From Microdochium bolleyi (Eukaryota; Ascomycota; Sordariomycetes; Xylariales; Microdochiaceae): 64,000 nucleotides of DNA. Made by a program: the position numbers and the translations under genes. The stretch is from assembly GCA_001566295.1 (NCBI GenBank), contig KQ964247.1, positions 3,844,001 to 3,908,000 on the forward strand. Direction: 5' to 3'. The notes beneath the pieces were generated by a model. It saw only the letters and a list, made by a program, of their open reading frames with translations. It searched no databases and was not told the origin of the DNA. Below, in pieces: positions 34,025 through 45,400 of this stretch (position 1 is the stretch's first letter; every line of letters starts with the position of its first letter).

Positions 34025-35117
34025 GTTGGTGAGCGTGCGGCTGTGACTGTAGGTCGGAGCAATGCAGGTGCTGGTGGGCAGAGCACGTGAGAATAGTCTG
34101 TTGGACGGTGCAGGTCGGATATCACGGGCGCCGGCGGCTAAAGAGCGAAACGCGGCCGGCCGCGAAACAATCGTAATGGCAGGCAGGCGGGGCGGGGTAG
34201 CTGCGGGGCCCGGCCGACGCAAGGCGAAGGATTCGCGGGCGGGCGGCGTTGTTGCCGTGATGGCCGCCGCGAAACGTCGTTGACGCTGTGGACAGGCGGA
34301 GAAGTGACGGGCGGGTGTTGCAGAACGGTACAGGCTGTGCCCAAGAGAGCACCGTGCTGCACCAGCGGAGTACATTGGCTCAGATGTGCTGCTGAGTGCC
34401 GCGAGGGACGAGACTCGGCCTGGGACTCACAATCATGCACAAGAAAGACGGAGGAGCGGCTGGACACGGCGTTGGGCCCGCCCACGTCCCATCGAGGTCA
34501 GTGGCCCCACTCCAGTGCTCCGTGGGCGCCTGCCGGATCTGCCCGTGGTCCCAGAAGCCGCGGAAGATACAAGCTGGATCGTGCTCTCATCATTACCCCA
34601 AGATGCCCGCGCCTGCCAAGCTGCGGGGCCATTCAGGCAAATCTGCATCACGAGATCATCATTTCTGAACCCTTATGCGGCTACGTCCCGCATGAGAGCG
34701 GCTCGTTTCAGTCTGGATTAGGCATGTGGTGAACTACTGTAATACTTGAGTGAAGATACGGTCGGGAATCAACCACACCAGAATGAGAAGAAAGCAGTCA
34801 ACGCCAAAGACGCCTCGCAATATCCCTAGTCCTGTCCCTGTTGTCTGATGAAGGCGCGCAAGCGCCGAAGGACCGCTCTGCCCAATGAGAATGACGACGC
34901 GAGAAGTGAGTATGAGAAGAACAACTGCCGTGTGCAAAAGTAGAAGAAGGCGAGAGCCCAAAGCGTCCCTGGCTTGCGTGTAAAGTAGATAGCATGAAAT
35001 AATCGTCCTTCGAGAATGGCACTGTAGGTATCGAAGAGCTTTGGCGGCGCCTTGTCAGTCGATACGCGCCGAAAGTCACCTCCTAGCGGCCGAGCTGACA
35101 TTCGAAGCGGGACTGCA
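34025..35117. other. leader of the aminopeptidase gene and 3' flank of the cyclin gene
   Basis: Bases 34025-34375 may encode an N-terminal extension of the aminopeptidase. Beyond that, short hydrophobic frames at 34734-34961 and 34826-35101 on the minus strand probably lie in the cyclin 3' UTR; neither has a recognisable family. Confidence 0.5.
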
Positions 35118-36128
35118 TCACCCAGCCACCACCTCCGCCGTAATCTTGCGCCGATGCGTCAGCTTGAGCGCGGACAGTCCACCCTGGAGGCCGCTCAGCC
35201 CAGCTCCGCCAGCCCCCGACGTCTTGTTGTCCTTGAGTGACTCCCAGTGCTTGCGAAGGACCTCCTCGGTGACCATGAGCTCGAACCCGGCGAGGAAGCA
35301 GAAGTTGATCTCGAGCCTACCCAGCTCAACCTCGCTCACGCCGCCAACCCGCGAGAACTTGGCGTGTGGGTAGCTCAGGTCTTCGAGCGCCTTCATCGCC
35401 ACCCGCAGCCCTGCAAGCAGCAAGCGATGGCAGTTGCGCCCCGTGACGACGATGGCGCGCTCCTCCACAGCCAGCCGGAAGATGTAGTACGACGTGGCCA
35501 GGTAGACTGCGGTCGACATCGGGCAGTAATGGTGTATCCTCGCGAGGTAGTCGGAGATGCTGATGGGCGGGGGCTTCTTGCTGTAGAACTTGCGCGTGAT
35601 GGCGCTGTGCTGGAGGTTTAGTGGCTGCGAGTTGGCACCGATGACAATATAGGGCTCGACGGGGTCCGTTGACGGGGGCGGCGTCGGGGACGTGCGCAAG
35701 TGTACACCATCGATCGGAGGTGCCTGCTGTGAGGAATGGTCGAAGAAGCCGCCGTCGCCCTTGCTGGCGTTGGCCTTGGCGTCGTCGAGGACACGCGCAA
35801 GGTCCTGGTTGGAATGGGACCTGACGATGGCGGCCTTCTCTCTGGCCATGCCGGTCATGTGGGGGATTGTCGGGCTCGACAAGGGCGGGGTGGGTGGTAT
35901 GTCGCCGGTGACATTGACGAGGGCCTCGACGGCGGCGCTGAGCAGGCGGAGGGCGGCGAGCGGCGTGACATGGAAGAGATCCTCGGGGAGGGTGGCCGGG
36001 GTGCGGAAGTGCAGCGGCGGCGGCGTCCGGGCCTGGGACTCGAGCTTCGGGTCGGCCGAGGGGTTGGGCTTGGGCGGAGGGGTGCTGGGCGTAACGGTCG
36101 ACACCGGAGCGTCGCCTTGTTGGCTCAT
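35118..36128 (-). CDS. Pho80-like cyclin (PHO85-type CDK partner, PREG/Pcl family)
   Basis: Intronless, 336 residues. The N-terminal 160 residues are Pro/Ser/Thr-rich and disordered, with several TP and SP sites. The cyclin box covers about 185-295 with the family hallmarks: ISISDYLARI, the YCPMS segment, NCHRLLLAG at 232-240, and KFSRVGGVSEVELGRLE followed by an aromatic FCFLAGFEL helix. Proteins with this box bind Pho85-type kinases and act in phosphate signalling (PREG in Neurospora) or glycogen and polarity control (yeast Pcl6/7/8/10). The exact class cannot be set from one sequence. A GAC1-type glycogen phosphatase subunit lies 4 kb away on the same strand; in yeast Pcl8/10-Pho85 and Gac1 act oppositely on glycogen synthase, but neighbourhood here may be chance. 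Confidence 0.88.
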   Translation of the reverse strand: MSQQGDAPVSTVTPSTPPPKPNPSADPKLESQARTPPPLHFRTPATLPEDLFHVTPLAALRLLSAAVEALVNVTGDIPPTPPLSSPTIPHMTGMAREKAAIVRSHSNQDLARVLDDAKANASKGDGGFFDHSSQQAPPIDGVHLRTSPTPPPSTDPVEPYIVIGANSQPLNLQHSAITRKFYSKKPPPISISDYLARIHHYCPMSTAVYLATSYYIFRLAVEERAIVVTGRNCHRLLLAGLRVAMKALEDLSYPHAKFSRVGGVSEVELGRLEINFCFLAGFELMVTEEVLRKHWESLKDNKTSGAGGAGLSGLQGGLSALKLTHRRKITAEVVAG

Positions 36129-39100
36129 GGCTGAGTCTGTCTTGTCGAGGAGCGGCCGTGCGCAAGCTGAGTTTGGCTGTCGACTGCAAGCCGTGGTGGA
36201 GGGGTGCTCGGGTGGCAGTCACGATCCACCGGCCCGCGGCGGGGGGCGGATTCGGATGGGGGCGCGGGTACTATCGACGACGAGGATGAAAGCACCGTGA
36301 GGATATCTGAATAGGTCGTCGAGCGGTCGGGAGCAGAAAAGGCGCCTGGGGTTGGAGGTTCAGGCGCGGTGGTGCCAGCGGAAAAGAGGGCAAGAAATCC
36401 GGGATCATGCGACCAGGAAAACGGGCGCGCACTGGTTGGGCCGAGGCGGGCCCAGCAAGGCAAGGCGAGGCAAGGTGGGGTTGCAAGTGCAAGTGCAGGT
36501 GCGAGGCCTGGGCGCAGCTGCTGCGGGAGTGGAGAGGAGTCGAGGCGAGTCGAGTCGAGCTTGCGGATAGTTGCAACAGGGCTCCCAAGGCTCTTAAAGG
36601 TAGCATACGCGTAGGTAGAGAGGAGAGGAGAGGGTTCGCCCAAGATGAAATGGGCCGGCGCAAGATCGAGATGTGCCAGCATGTGCAAGCCAGGCTCCAG
36701 GCTTCGGGGCTTCGAGGCAATCGGCCCGCCGGAGTGGCTGCAGCGGGGAAGGAACCCTTGGTCCAGGGAGCTCGACTTCCCAAGGGTCAGTCCCCGCCCG
36801 CTCCAGAGGCCCGTCGTCCCTGCTCGACAACGATCTCCAACAGCATCGCATCGCGGTCCATCATCTCGACCATTGCCACTGCACATGCACCATGCACCCT
36901 GCACCATGCAAGGTAACCTATCGCCAGGGGCCGCACCCGGAGCTCGCCTCCGTCTCCAGCGCCAGCACCAACCACTGCCGGCAGCCAACGTCCACCGCCC
37001 GGGGAACCCATTCGCGACAGCGTCCTTATCGACCCTTATTGTCTCTGGTCCGTGTCTTGGACCGGCCAGGGAGTTGGGCATTCCTCAACCACAACGCCAA
37101 CAACGAACAATGGCCCGCCATGCTCTTATCGGTGTCTGAGACCATGATCTTGTTTACTTTGTAAACAAACCGCTCTTTGTCGCTCTTGTCGGTGGCCACC
37201 GCCGACTGGCCATGTCGACTTTGGCGGATCGTCGAGCCAATCGCGTCCGTCTGCTCACTTCTGACATGCAGGGTCCGATCGGTCCCATCAAAAATGATCG
37301 ACACTTGACCCCCGGGAGCGATCTGCACATATACGATCGTGTCTTCGGAGTGAAGTGACGTCGAGGGTGTCTGTCCACGTCCTTTCCATCGTGCCAAACA
37401 TTGCGCGTCAAGAGGGCTATCCGGTGATGGCGTCGAGACTTGCGAACCACTCATGACCAAAGCTTGTTGGAAACTAGATCTCTGCCAGCGGGCCCAAGCA
37501 AGAACAGCCTTGAATTGAACAGCGACGCGGTAGTAGCAACCATCTTGATCGGCACCATGAGGCAAAAATAGGGCCACCGCCGACAGCGACGACGGCCCAA
37601 CGTCCAGGCGGTGGTGTCACAAAAGACTATTGAGGTAGTGCCGAGTGAGCTGTGTTCAAAGTTGACACTTATTTTACAACATACTCAGCGATCAGTCCGC
37701 CATATCATCCACATTGTACAGTGCCATATCAGCTCTGGAATCACAAGGAACTCCGAACTCTAGACCGACATCGAGGGTTTAATATTGCCCGGCTATGGTC
37801 ATACGATCAAGATGTGCCGCTTCGCACGACCACTGTACGATATGGCTTCATATTTTCTTTACAGGACTGAGACAAATTGCACATGTGTGATTGTAAAGGC
37901 GCAGGTCTTCTCGTTGCCGCGGATCGGACGAGTGTTCTTCTGCGGGCTTGGGGTTCGAGCCCTTCTTTGAAGACAGAGCACGCCAACAGTCCTCGCGGAC
38001 ATTCGCGGTGGTTATCGACCAAGATCAGCACCTTAATGACCCAGGCATGTGTAGCTCCAACGTTGCTGACCCCGTGCAGAGGCAATCAACATGTCACGGC
38101 CGCCAGGGCGGGGAGTCCAAGGGGTTCCTCTGTGCTGGAGCTTAAGAGCCACACAGTACACTCTTTCCAAGCCACAAAGAACTGACAGCACGATCTGGGA
38201 AGATGCCTCTCTTCAATCCCGTCGTCCCTGCCGCAAATATACGAGAAAGAACGAATCCCTCTCTCCATCATCATACCACCCCTGAAGCTCTATCACGCAG
38301 GGGAGTCAATGTCCGACATGCACAGACAACAGACAGTGTTTCACCAAGTTGACCTGCAGCGGAGGTTTCCCTTATGAAGACAGAGAAACGGTGTCTCGGT
38401 TTGCGGGAAGTCTCGCTCACTCGGTCCTGTGGCTTCCTTGACGTATCACCGGCGCAATGCCTCCCTCGGGGGCGAAGGAACTCTTCTCCGCAGAGGACGT
38501 TGCCGCCTCGTGGCTGCCAGAAGTAGAGATCGTACCCGTGGTTTTTTAACCCTGGCATCGTGGACTCTCCACGAGACAAAGAACGACACCGGCAGATGTC
38601 GAGCTCCATATGGAGGAGACACAGTAAACACAGAAGAAGAGAAGGGACAAATCTGCTTGCCATGACACACCACCGGTGTCCGCCAGGTTACGATGCATAT
38701 CTATTTCTCGAGGAGAGATACCCAAGAAAAGAGGCAAAAATCAAGAGGAATCGGTTGCGCTCCGAGTTCCTCTCATCCAAGACCAGGCAAGGTTGTGGGA
38801 ACTGCTTACCCAGATAAGAGCTCCTCACGTCGCAGTCACAAAGCTTCAGCAGCCGCAAAGCTGCAGCAGTCCCATAACCATCCAGTATTAGACTCAGAAC
38901 TAGACAGAAGCCAGCCATGATGGCATCGACCATGTTCATCTTCGAAGTCCAGGAATCTCATTTTCTCGCTGGCGCCCGCCCGCCCGACCCCAATCGGTCG
39001 GCGTAACGATAGGCTTCCATGGCGCAGTGCTTGCTCCTGCTGCGTCTTTCGACAGACACACACACACACACCAGCAAGAGAATACGAAAAAGTCAGTGCG

Positions 39101-40060
39101 CTTATGGTAGACTTATTCACATGCCCTTACCTGGACAAGGAGCACCGTTAACTCGCTCAGGGAGATGACAGGTGTCGTGGATTGCACATCGGAATAATCT
39201 CAGGCTGGGTTGAATACAGAGAGCTCGGAGCGAGCACAGAAGGGATGCTGCGCTGGTGTTAAAAACTTGGTCACCTTTTCGAGAGTCTGACGATGAGCCA
39301 GCCGCCTTTCGTGACTTGACTGCAATTCGTTGGACGGCCTTGCGGCTAGCACGTCAACATACACGATATGAGTCACGGTAGCACAGACAACAAGCAAGAA
39401 ATGCGCGGTTGACGAATTCGTTTCAACTATAAGATGCTACTGAACGACACGCTTCCTTTTTTTTTGTGGCATTTTGCCTTCTTACACTGCTGAACTGAGT
39501 GGTACGCCTCATGCGTTTGTCTCCCATCACTCGAGCAGCTCTACCGTGGCCCATCATGCTGATCATTCTTGTCCCAGGTCACTGTGCGGTTGGTCGCCAG
39601 TATGCCTTCGCCGGTCTGGTCATGATGGGCTCCGCCTAGCCTAGTAAATCAAATTATGCATTATACATCCCGAAAAGCATCGGTTAACTCCTCGAGCTGG
39701 TCGTGAGCGACGGGCCCATGCCATGATGAGTGGTATTGGTGGTGCCTGAAACGATAGGCCCGAGCAAAAAGTGTAAAGGCCGAATGCAAGAAATATCAAG
39801 AACGCCGTACAGTCCGCTTTTTGTCTGCGCGGAAGGTATCATGGTCCCAAGTAAGCAATGTGCAGGTCCGAAACGCCGAGGCCAAAAACACAAGAGCGAT
39901 GACCGCTTGAAGCAAATGAGGGCAAATTGCCCGTCGACTTTTGGAGGTTTGGTCGAAGTGTGAACTTCGACGGGGAAGATAGGAATCGGCATGGTCGCCA
40001 GAAGCCCGGTGGGATCGAGTTCTCGACCATGTTTATTCTCGCTGACGCCCAGTCGGACTT
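36129..40060. other. long intergenic region
   Basis: A 3.9-kb region between the cyclin start and the 3' end of the gac1-like gene. The best frame is 37026-37577 on the minus strand (183 codons), with no recognisable domain, and it is not called. A CA microsatellite lies at 39057-39072. Nothing else is supported. Confidence 0.5.
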
Positions 40061-42494
40061 TCAGCTTCTGATTGCTTGAGAGCTATGCGCGTCCGATCCG
40101 AAAGGGAACCGCACACTGATTTGGGTGTTCTGAAACGGAGGTGTGGTGCCGTTCAGCTGGGATGGGTAGCTAGTGACGGGCTCTGGCACACCAGCCTTCG
40201 GTGTAGTTGCGGATGCAGGGCTCATCGAAGGAGACTGGAACGGGGAGTTCGCTGGTGAGGCACCAATGGCAATCATGTGAGCGCTCGAGAAGTAGGGGTT
40301 GATGTGGCCGCGCATAGAGTGGTGCATGGCACCGCGATGGTGACCTGCGCCAGACATGTCAGGGCTGCCATTCGAGCTCGAGATGGTGCTGTTGGTCGAG
40401 TGTGTGAGCGCATCGTCACCGCCGTCATAACGACCACCCTTCAGAGTACCATCTGTGATCTGGGGGCTTGACTGCTTTGAACCGAACTGTATGGAAAATC
40501 AATCAGTTAGCTGTTGGGCTCGTTCTAGTTGCTGATTGGGCAGCTTGTGTGTGATGAGGTGAACGTACGAAGCAATATTTGTTGAGGATCTCCTCGTAGG
40601 ACGAGGACGCAATGCTGGCAGCAGCAGGAGAGTCGGTGCCAGGCACCGTCGTGACAGGGCTAGCAACCTGCGGGACGACGACGGCTACAGGCTTGGTCTC
40701 AGGGGCAGGCTTGATGACTGGCAGGCTGGCAGGCCTGACCTCGAACGTGGGGGTCTTCTTAGCATTCTTCATGTAGAGGTGGTCGTCATTGCGAGGGTCT
40801 TTGCGTGACTTGATTGCAGCAGACAACGATGCACCGAAGTCATAGCGGTGGCCAAAGGCCTGACCACTAGGCGCAGAAAGCCGACCGGAGAGGTTGTCGC
40901 TGGGCAGCATCGAGGCCGACTTTGACGTCTTGAGACGCAGAGGCTGTGACTCGCCGAGAAACTCATGGATAGGCTGGTCGTAGTTGACCTGGCTGTCAAA
41001 ATCGTCGAGTGCGCCAACGGGCATCGACTTGGGCCGTGGTGCGGCAGACGCATTGCTCCGTCGGTTACTGCGGGGCAAGGAGTTGGCAGGTCTCGATGAT
41101 GCACCCTGGAAATTCCTCTTTCCATTTTGCGGCACAGCCTTCTTTCTGAAATCAACTTGGAAGTTGATGTTGCTGTTGTTGTCCCAGTGTTCCTGGCCGT
41201 TGACAATGTAACGGATGCAGAAGTACAGCGTCTTCGACTCTAGGTTAGCCATGTCGGAGAGCTTAATGGCAAACTGGAAGCGGTCGTAGCCGCTCTCGGT
41301 CTCTCGAGGACGGATCTCTTGAGCGTACTCGGCAGCGACTTCCGATGTTGTCTTCCAGTAGTCGAAGGTGAATCTGCAGTGGACTGTCTTCTGGAAAGCG
41401 AGGTTCGCCACAATGATGGACCCGACAAGCGACTTCTGATCTGGCGACATCCACACGCGCTCCAATCTGACTGGCAAAACCTTGCGAATGGGCGAGTCTC
41501 CGGGGAAGTTGTTGAGTACAAGTTCCCACTCGGTCGGAGGAGTGCGGGGCGCTGATGAATCACGGAAGGGATATTCGGTATCGCTCTCGTAGTTGTCATT
41601 GGGAGACGAGCCAGCACTGACAGCCAGCGGGCGATCGACCTGCAGGAAGTGGCGCACATGCTCCAGATGGGAGTCAAAGTGGACTGCCTTGGAATATGTG
41701 GGCGTACCGGGCATGCTGGAGGGCCGACGCAGGGACGCTGGGCGAAGCGCTGGTCTGACTAGCTCTCCAGACTTCTTGCGTACCATGGCGGGCTTCTGCA
41801 GTGGCTCGTCCTGCTCAGAGTTATCCTCCGATAGCGAGACAGCCGACTCGTCAGGCTTCGCAATGACGATGTGAGGCTCCGTAATCGACCGTGTGTGTGA
41901 GACTTTGCGAGGGTTGGTGTCAAGACTGGGTAGTTTGATTGTGGCCGAGATCTTGGGGCCAGCGAGCATCTGAGCTTGTGAGGGAAGCACGAGCAGGTCG
42001 CCAGGCAGAGCCCTCGTCGGCGAGCTCTCCTTGTGCTGTGGAATCGCGCTGATGGCATCCTGCAGCTCTCTGAGGTTCTCGATCTGCCTGCCACGCGAGA
42101 TAAGCTCTGTCTGGCCCTCGTCCTCGCTAGACGACTCGGGAGGGGAAATGAGGGCCCCTGGTGGCATGGTTCGCGCATCAGCAACCGGCGAAGGAGATTG
42201 TCTGATGGGAGAAGAGTGAGCAACTAGCATACCCTTCAGATCGTCCGAGGTCCCGGGCGGCGTCACTTCCTGGGTAACATTTGCGGAGACCATGACGGGT
42301 GACTGGCTCGGCTGCTGGAACGAAGGTGTGCGTCTGTGTCGGGCGATGTATGAAGCGGATCGGGGCAGCGCCGGCCGCGAGGCGCTAGCATCAACACCAG
42401 AGGGTGTCATCTGCATGGACGAGCGGCGACTGACATTGGGACTGGATGGTGCCGATGACGACGGCGACCGGTGGGATGGTGGCGTGTAAGGCAT
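40061..42494 (-). CDS. gac1: GAC1-type protein phosphatase 1 regulatory subunit with CBM21 domain
   Basis: Two exons on the minus strand: 42494-40569 and 40486-40061 (82-base intron, GTACGT..ACAG, phase 0), product 783 residues. It targets the PP1 (Glc7) catalytic subunit to glycogen and glycogen synthase. The PP1-docking RVxF-type motif is KAVHF (269-273). The CBM21 carbohydrate-binding domain covers about 323-449 with the typical VRLERVWMS, VHCRFTFDYW and WDNNSNINFQ segments. Flanking regions are Ser/Pro-rich and disordered. The exon junction lies in an EEILNKYCFFGSK motif conserved in fungal members (from memory). I chose the ATG giving MPYTPPSHRSP because this Ser/Pro opening is typical of fungal members. 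The frame is open upstream to 43013, so longer starts (for example 42746) cannot be excluded. Confidence 0.9.
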
Positions 42495-45400
42495 TCCCGA
42501 AGTCCTAGGGGGCCGCTTAAGGGAAGGGGCCGGAGGGTCGATGGGGAGGAGGTAGACGTCTTGCGACGTCAGCGAGAGGTGCTTAAAGCTGCTGGGAAGA
42601 GGCGATGAGGCTCGAGGGTGAGGCCAGCAAATTAACCGCTTCCAGTGGCTTGACCAAAACTCCGGACCAGGGTCGGCAGGCTCAACAGTCGCGGTAGGAG
42701 CGACAGTGTCGAAAAGACCTGGCAGGAAGGTGTGATACGTCAGCATTGTCTGAAGTGGCTCCCCCTTCCATGATATAAAGATGAGTGTCCAGAGGTTATT
42801 GTTGCCTCGTGGAGGTGGTTGCCCCAAACGTCGCTGACTCGAACCACGCAACCGACGTTTGTCCCAGGCTCGCCCAGCTCGGCTGGCTGAAAGGGGCAAT
42901 GATGCAAAGGCGGCAAACTCTAGGCATTTTATACGGTCGGATGCATTGGGAAGTTTTTGGTGGTGCAAGAGTGGCCTGGAATGCTGGCCTATCCGGGGGA
43001 ACGAGCGAGACATTCCGCAGGGCCGCGGCCAACAGCCAACGCTGTCCCTAATCGCTCAACAGTGTCTTGAGGAATGAGGATTGCACACACGGCTCGCGAG
43101 CTCACACATTCCCCCAGCTCACGCACACGGCGCTGGCCACCCCACGCCAGGGTCTGCTTGTCTCTGGGCATCGTCACGGGCACACCTGAGACGTGCAACG
43201 AAGCATGCTGGGGCATCATCGTGAAGATGCAACCAGAGCAAGCGAAGACGAACCGCGTGGGTATCGTGGAATGCAAAGCATCGAACCAGGAGGCAGGGCA
43301 AGACGAAAGGAATCGGACTCGAACTTACAGGGAAAGGCTCGCAGAGCACTTCGAGATCAAATCGCAAGCCGGAGCAGGGAGGGACAGACTTGATGCACTG
43401 GCAATATTCCAGCAACAGTGCAAGAGTCGGATCTCCAAGTTCCAGGCAGGGCGAGGAGAGGAAGCTGTGTCGATGTGCGTTGCACAAAGAAGGACTCAGG
43501 CCAAAGTGAAGAAAGGCAGAAGGTCTCGGACCTTTGCTGGGGACGTGGTGCCGGCGCAGACAGGAGGCAAGACACGCTCTAGAGGCAAAGCATGCAGATG
43601 GCGAAACCTTAATCAAGCCAAGGAGCGCCTGGAACCAGCTGTGTGAGCCAATTCACAACCTGCCAACAAAGTCAGGCGTAGATTTGCGTTTGACTTGAGA
43701 GAGGTTGTATTGTTAGCTTGCGATCGAATGTTGACTCGAAAGGAGAGTCTCTGTTTGACTCGAAACTTGGTGTATGTGTGCGCGTGCGGTCGATTATGGG
43801 CAGGAATTGCTTCGTCGATGCAGCCCGGGGAGGAGAAGTCGGATCTGGCGCGTACCTCCAAGATGTGGTGATAGGACAAGTCCGAAGGAGCTCGAGTGAC
43901 GAGGGACGACTGTGTGTAGATAGATACGCGTGCCGGGGCCGAGTGAAGGGCTGGCGGCGCGAGGAGCCTGGAAGACGGAAGGCTCGGAGGACAGGACGAC
44001 AGGCGGGAGGAAGGGCGGAGGGACTCGAGCCGTGGTGATCGTTAATCGGCGCCGTGACTAGACCCGTTGTTGCTGGACCGGCGGGAAGGGTGATGATGGT
44101 CGGCGGTGGTCCTGAGGCGGAGGGGAGGACAGGCAAGAAGTGAAGCTGGGGGGCTCTGGCGAGATTATCTACCAACAGTAGCAGTGGCGGCGTCGACAGC
44201 GACAACGGCAGCGAGCGAGTGGGCGGCGGCCGGGGGGGAGGACAGGATGGATGGATGGGTGGACAGGGTGGATGTGGATGCTGGTGCGTGGGTGCGAGCC
44301 TGGATGGCAAAGGGGGACGGGGGGGGTGCTCGCAAGTCTGGGTGGTGCAAGGTGTGCTAGCTCGCCAGAGCTGCTGCTACGGTGGTTAGCTGCCTGGGGG
44401 CGGAGTGCAGCAAGCAAAGACTCCTCCTCTCCAGGCCCCCCCTCTCTCGAGTCCGTCCCCCAGACCACACACACACAGCCTGCGCCTGCACAGCAGCTTG
44501 CGACATCCCAACGTCTGCAAAGCACCGCACAGTACATGCCGCACAGGACAGGACATCGGCAGCCTTGGATGGCTCCATAACGGCGCCCGCGTACCGACGC
44601 CATCCTCGTCCCACCCACGCACGCTCCTTCGGACACCCCCTCCCCCCCCGATCGATCGCCTGCGACTGAAGTTTTTTTCTGCGCTGCGCTGCACTCCTGC
44701 GCGGCTCTCCCTTCAGCCAAGCCCAGCGACCGCTTGCTTCCGCCTTCCGCTAGACGCTGTTCCTGGGCAGGCCATCCCAGTACTGCTCAAGCCCCGTTTC
44801 TGGCCATCGTCGCAGCCCGCAGCGCTAACACGCGCCGGGCACTTCGTCCTTGGCTCATCTTGCTCAGGCTTGTCCTGGCCGTTCTCCTTACCATCATCAG
44901 CGGCATGTCAACTCGTCTGGCATGGAAGAGAGAGCACGCACAGGTGGCACTGGATAGAAAGCTCACGCCTGCGTTTTCGATAGCAGCCCACCGTTGCGCA
45001 CCTCGGCATGCAAAGTCTACACCATCACGCCCGTCCAGTTGCGCTCGCAACCATCCTCGCGAGATCGGTGAAGGAAGCCACAGCACTGTGCTGGACAGTG
45101 TGCACAGTGTGCGAGCAGGAGGACGGCCACCAGCGCCTCATGTCTGCAACTCCACATGGCATGGCACCTCCGAGATGGCGCACACCGGGAGTAAAACCCC
45201 CGTGCTGAGAACTTCTTGGCACGACGGGGGCTCCCTTTCTCCTCCCACTCGTCTCGTAAGCACCACTTCTCACTGATAGGACAAAACACCACAAGAGGTT
45301 AGCCGCACCCAGCAGCTCGAACCCTGTACCGGTCGAGCCAGTTTACGCCGTATGCTACTCTGTAGCAATCGCTCTGTCACCCATCAAGAGGGCATTGGGA

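Noticed and set aside
37026..37577. 183-codon minus-strand frame in the cyclin-gac1 interval
   Set aside because: No recognisable domain or splice structure; composition is mixed. Kept only as a weak possibility.
37940..37970. GGTTCGAGCCC resembling a tRNA B box
   Set aside because: No A box, acceptor stem or T stem pairing could be built around it.
43074..43646. 190-codon plus-strand frame upstream of gac1
   Set aside because: Basic, low-information sequence without domains in a promoter/leader region.
45300..45345. Minus-strand GGTTCGAGCT resembling a tRNA T arm
   Set aside because: T stem has mismatches and no D arm or acceptor is present.
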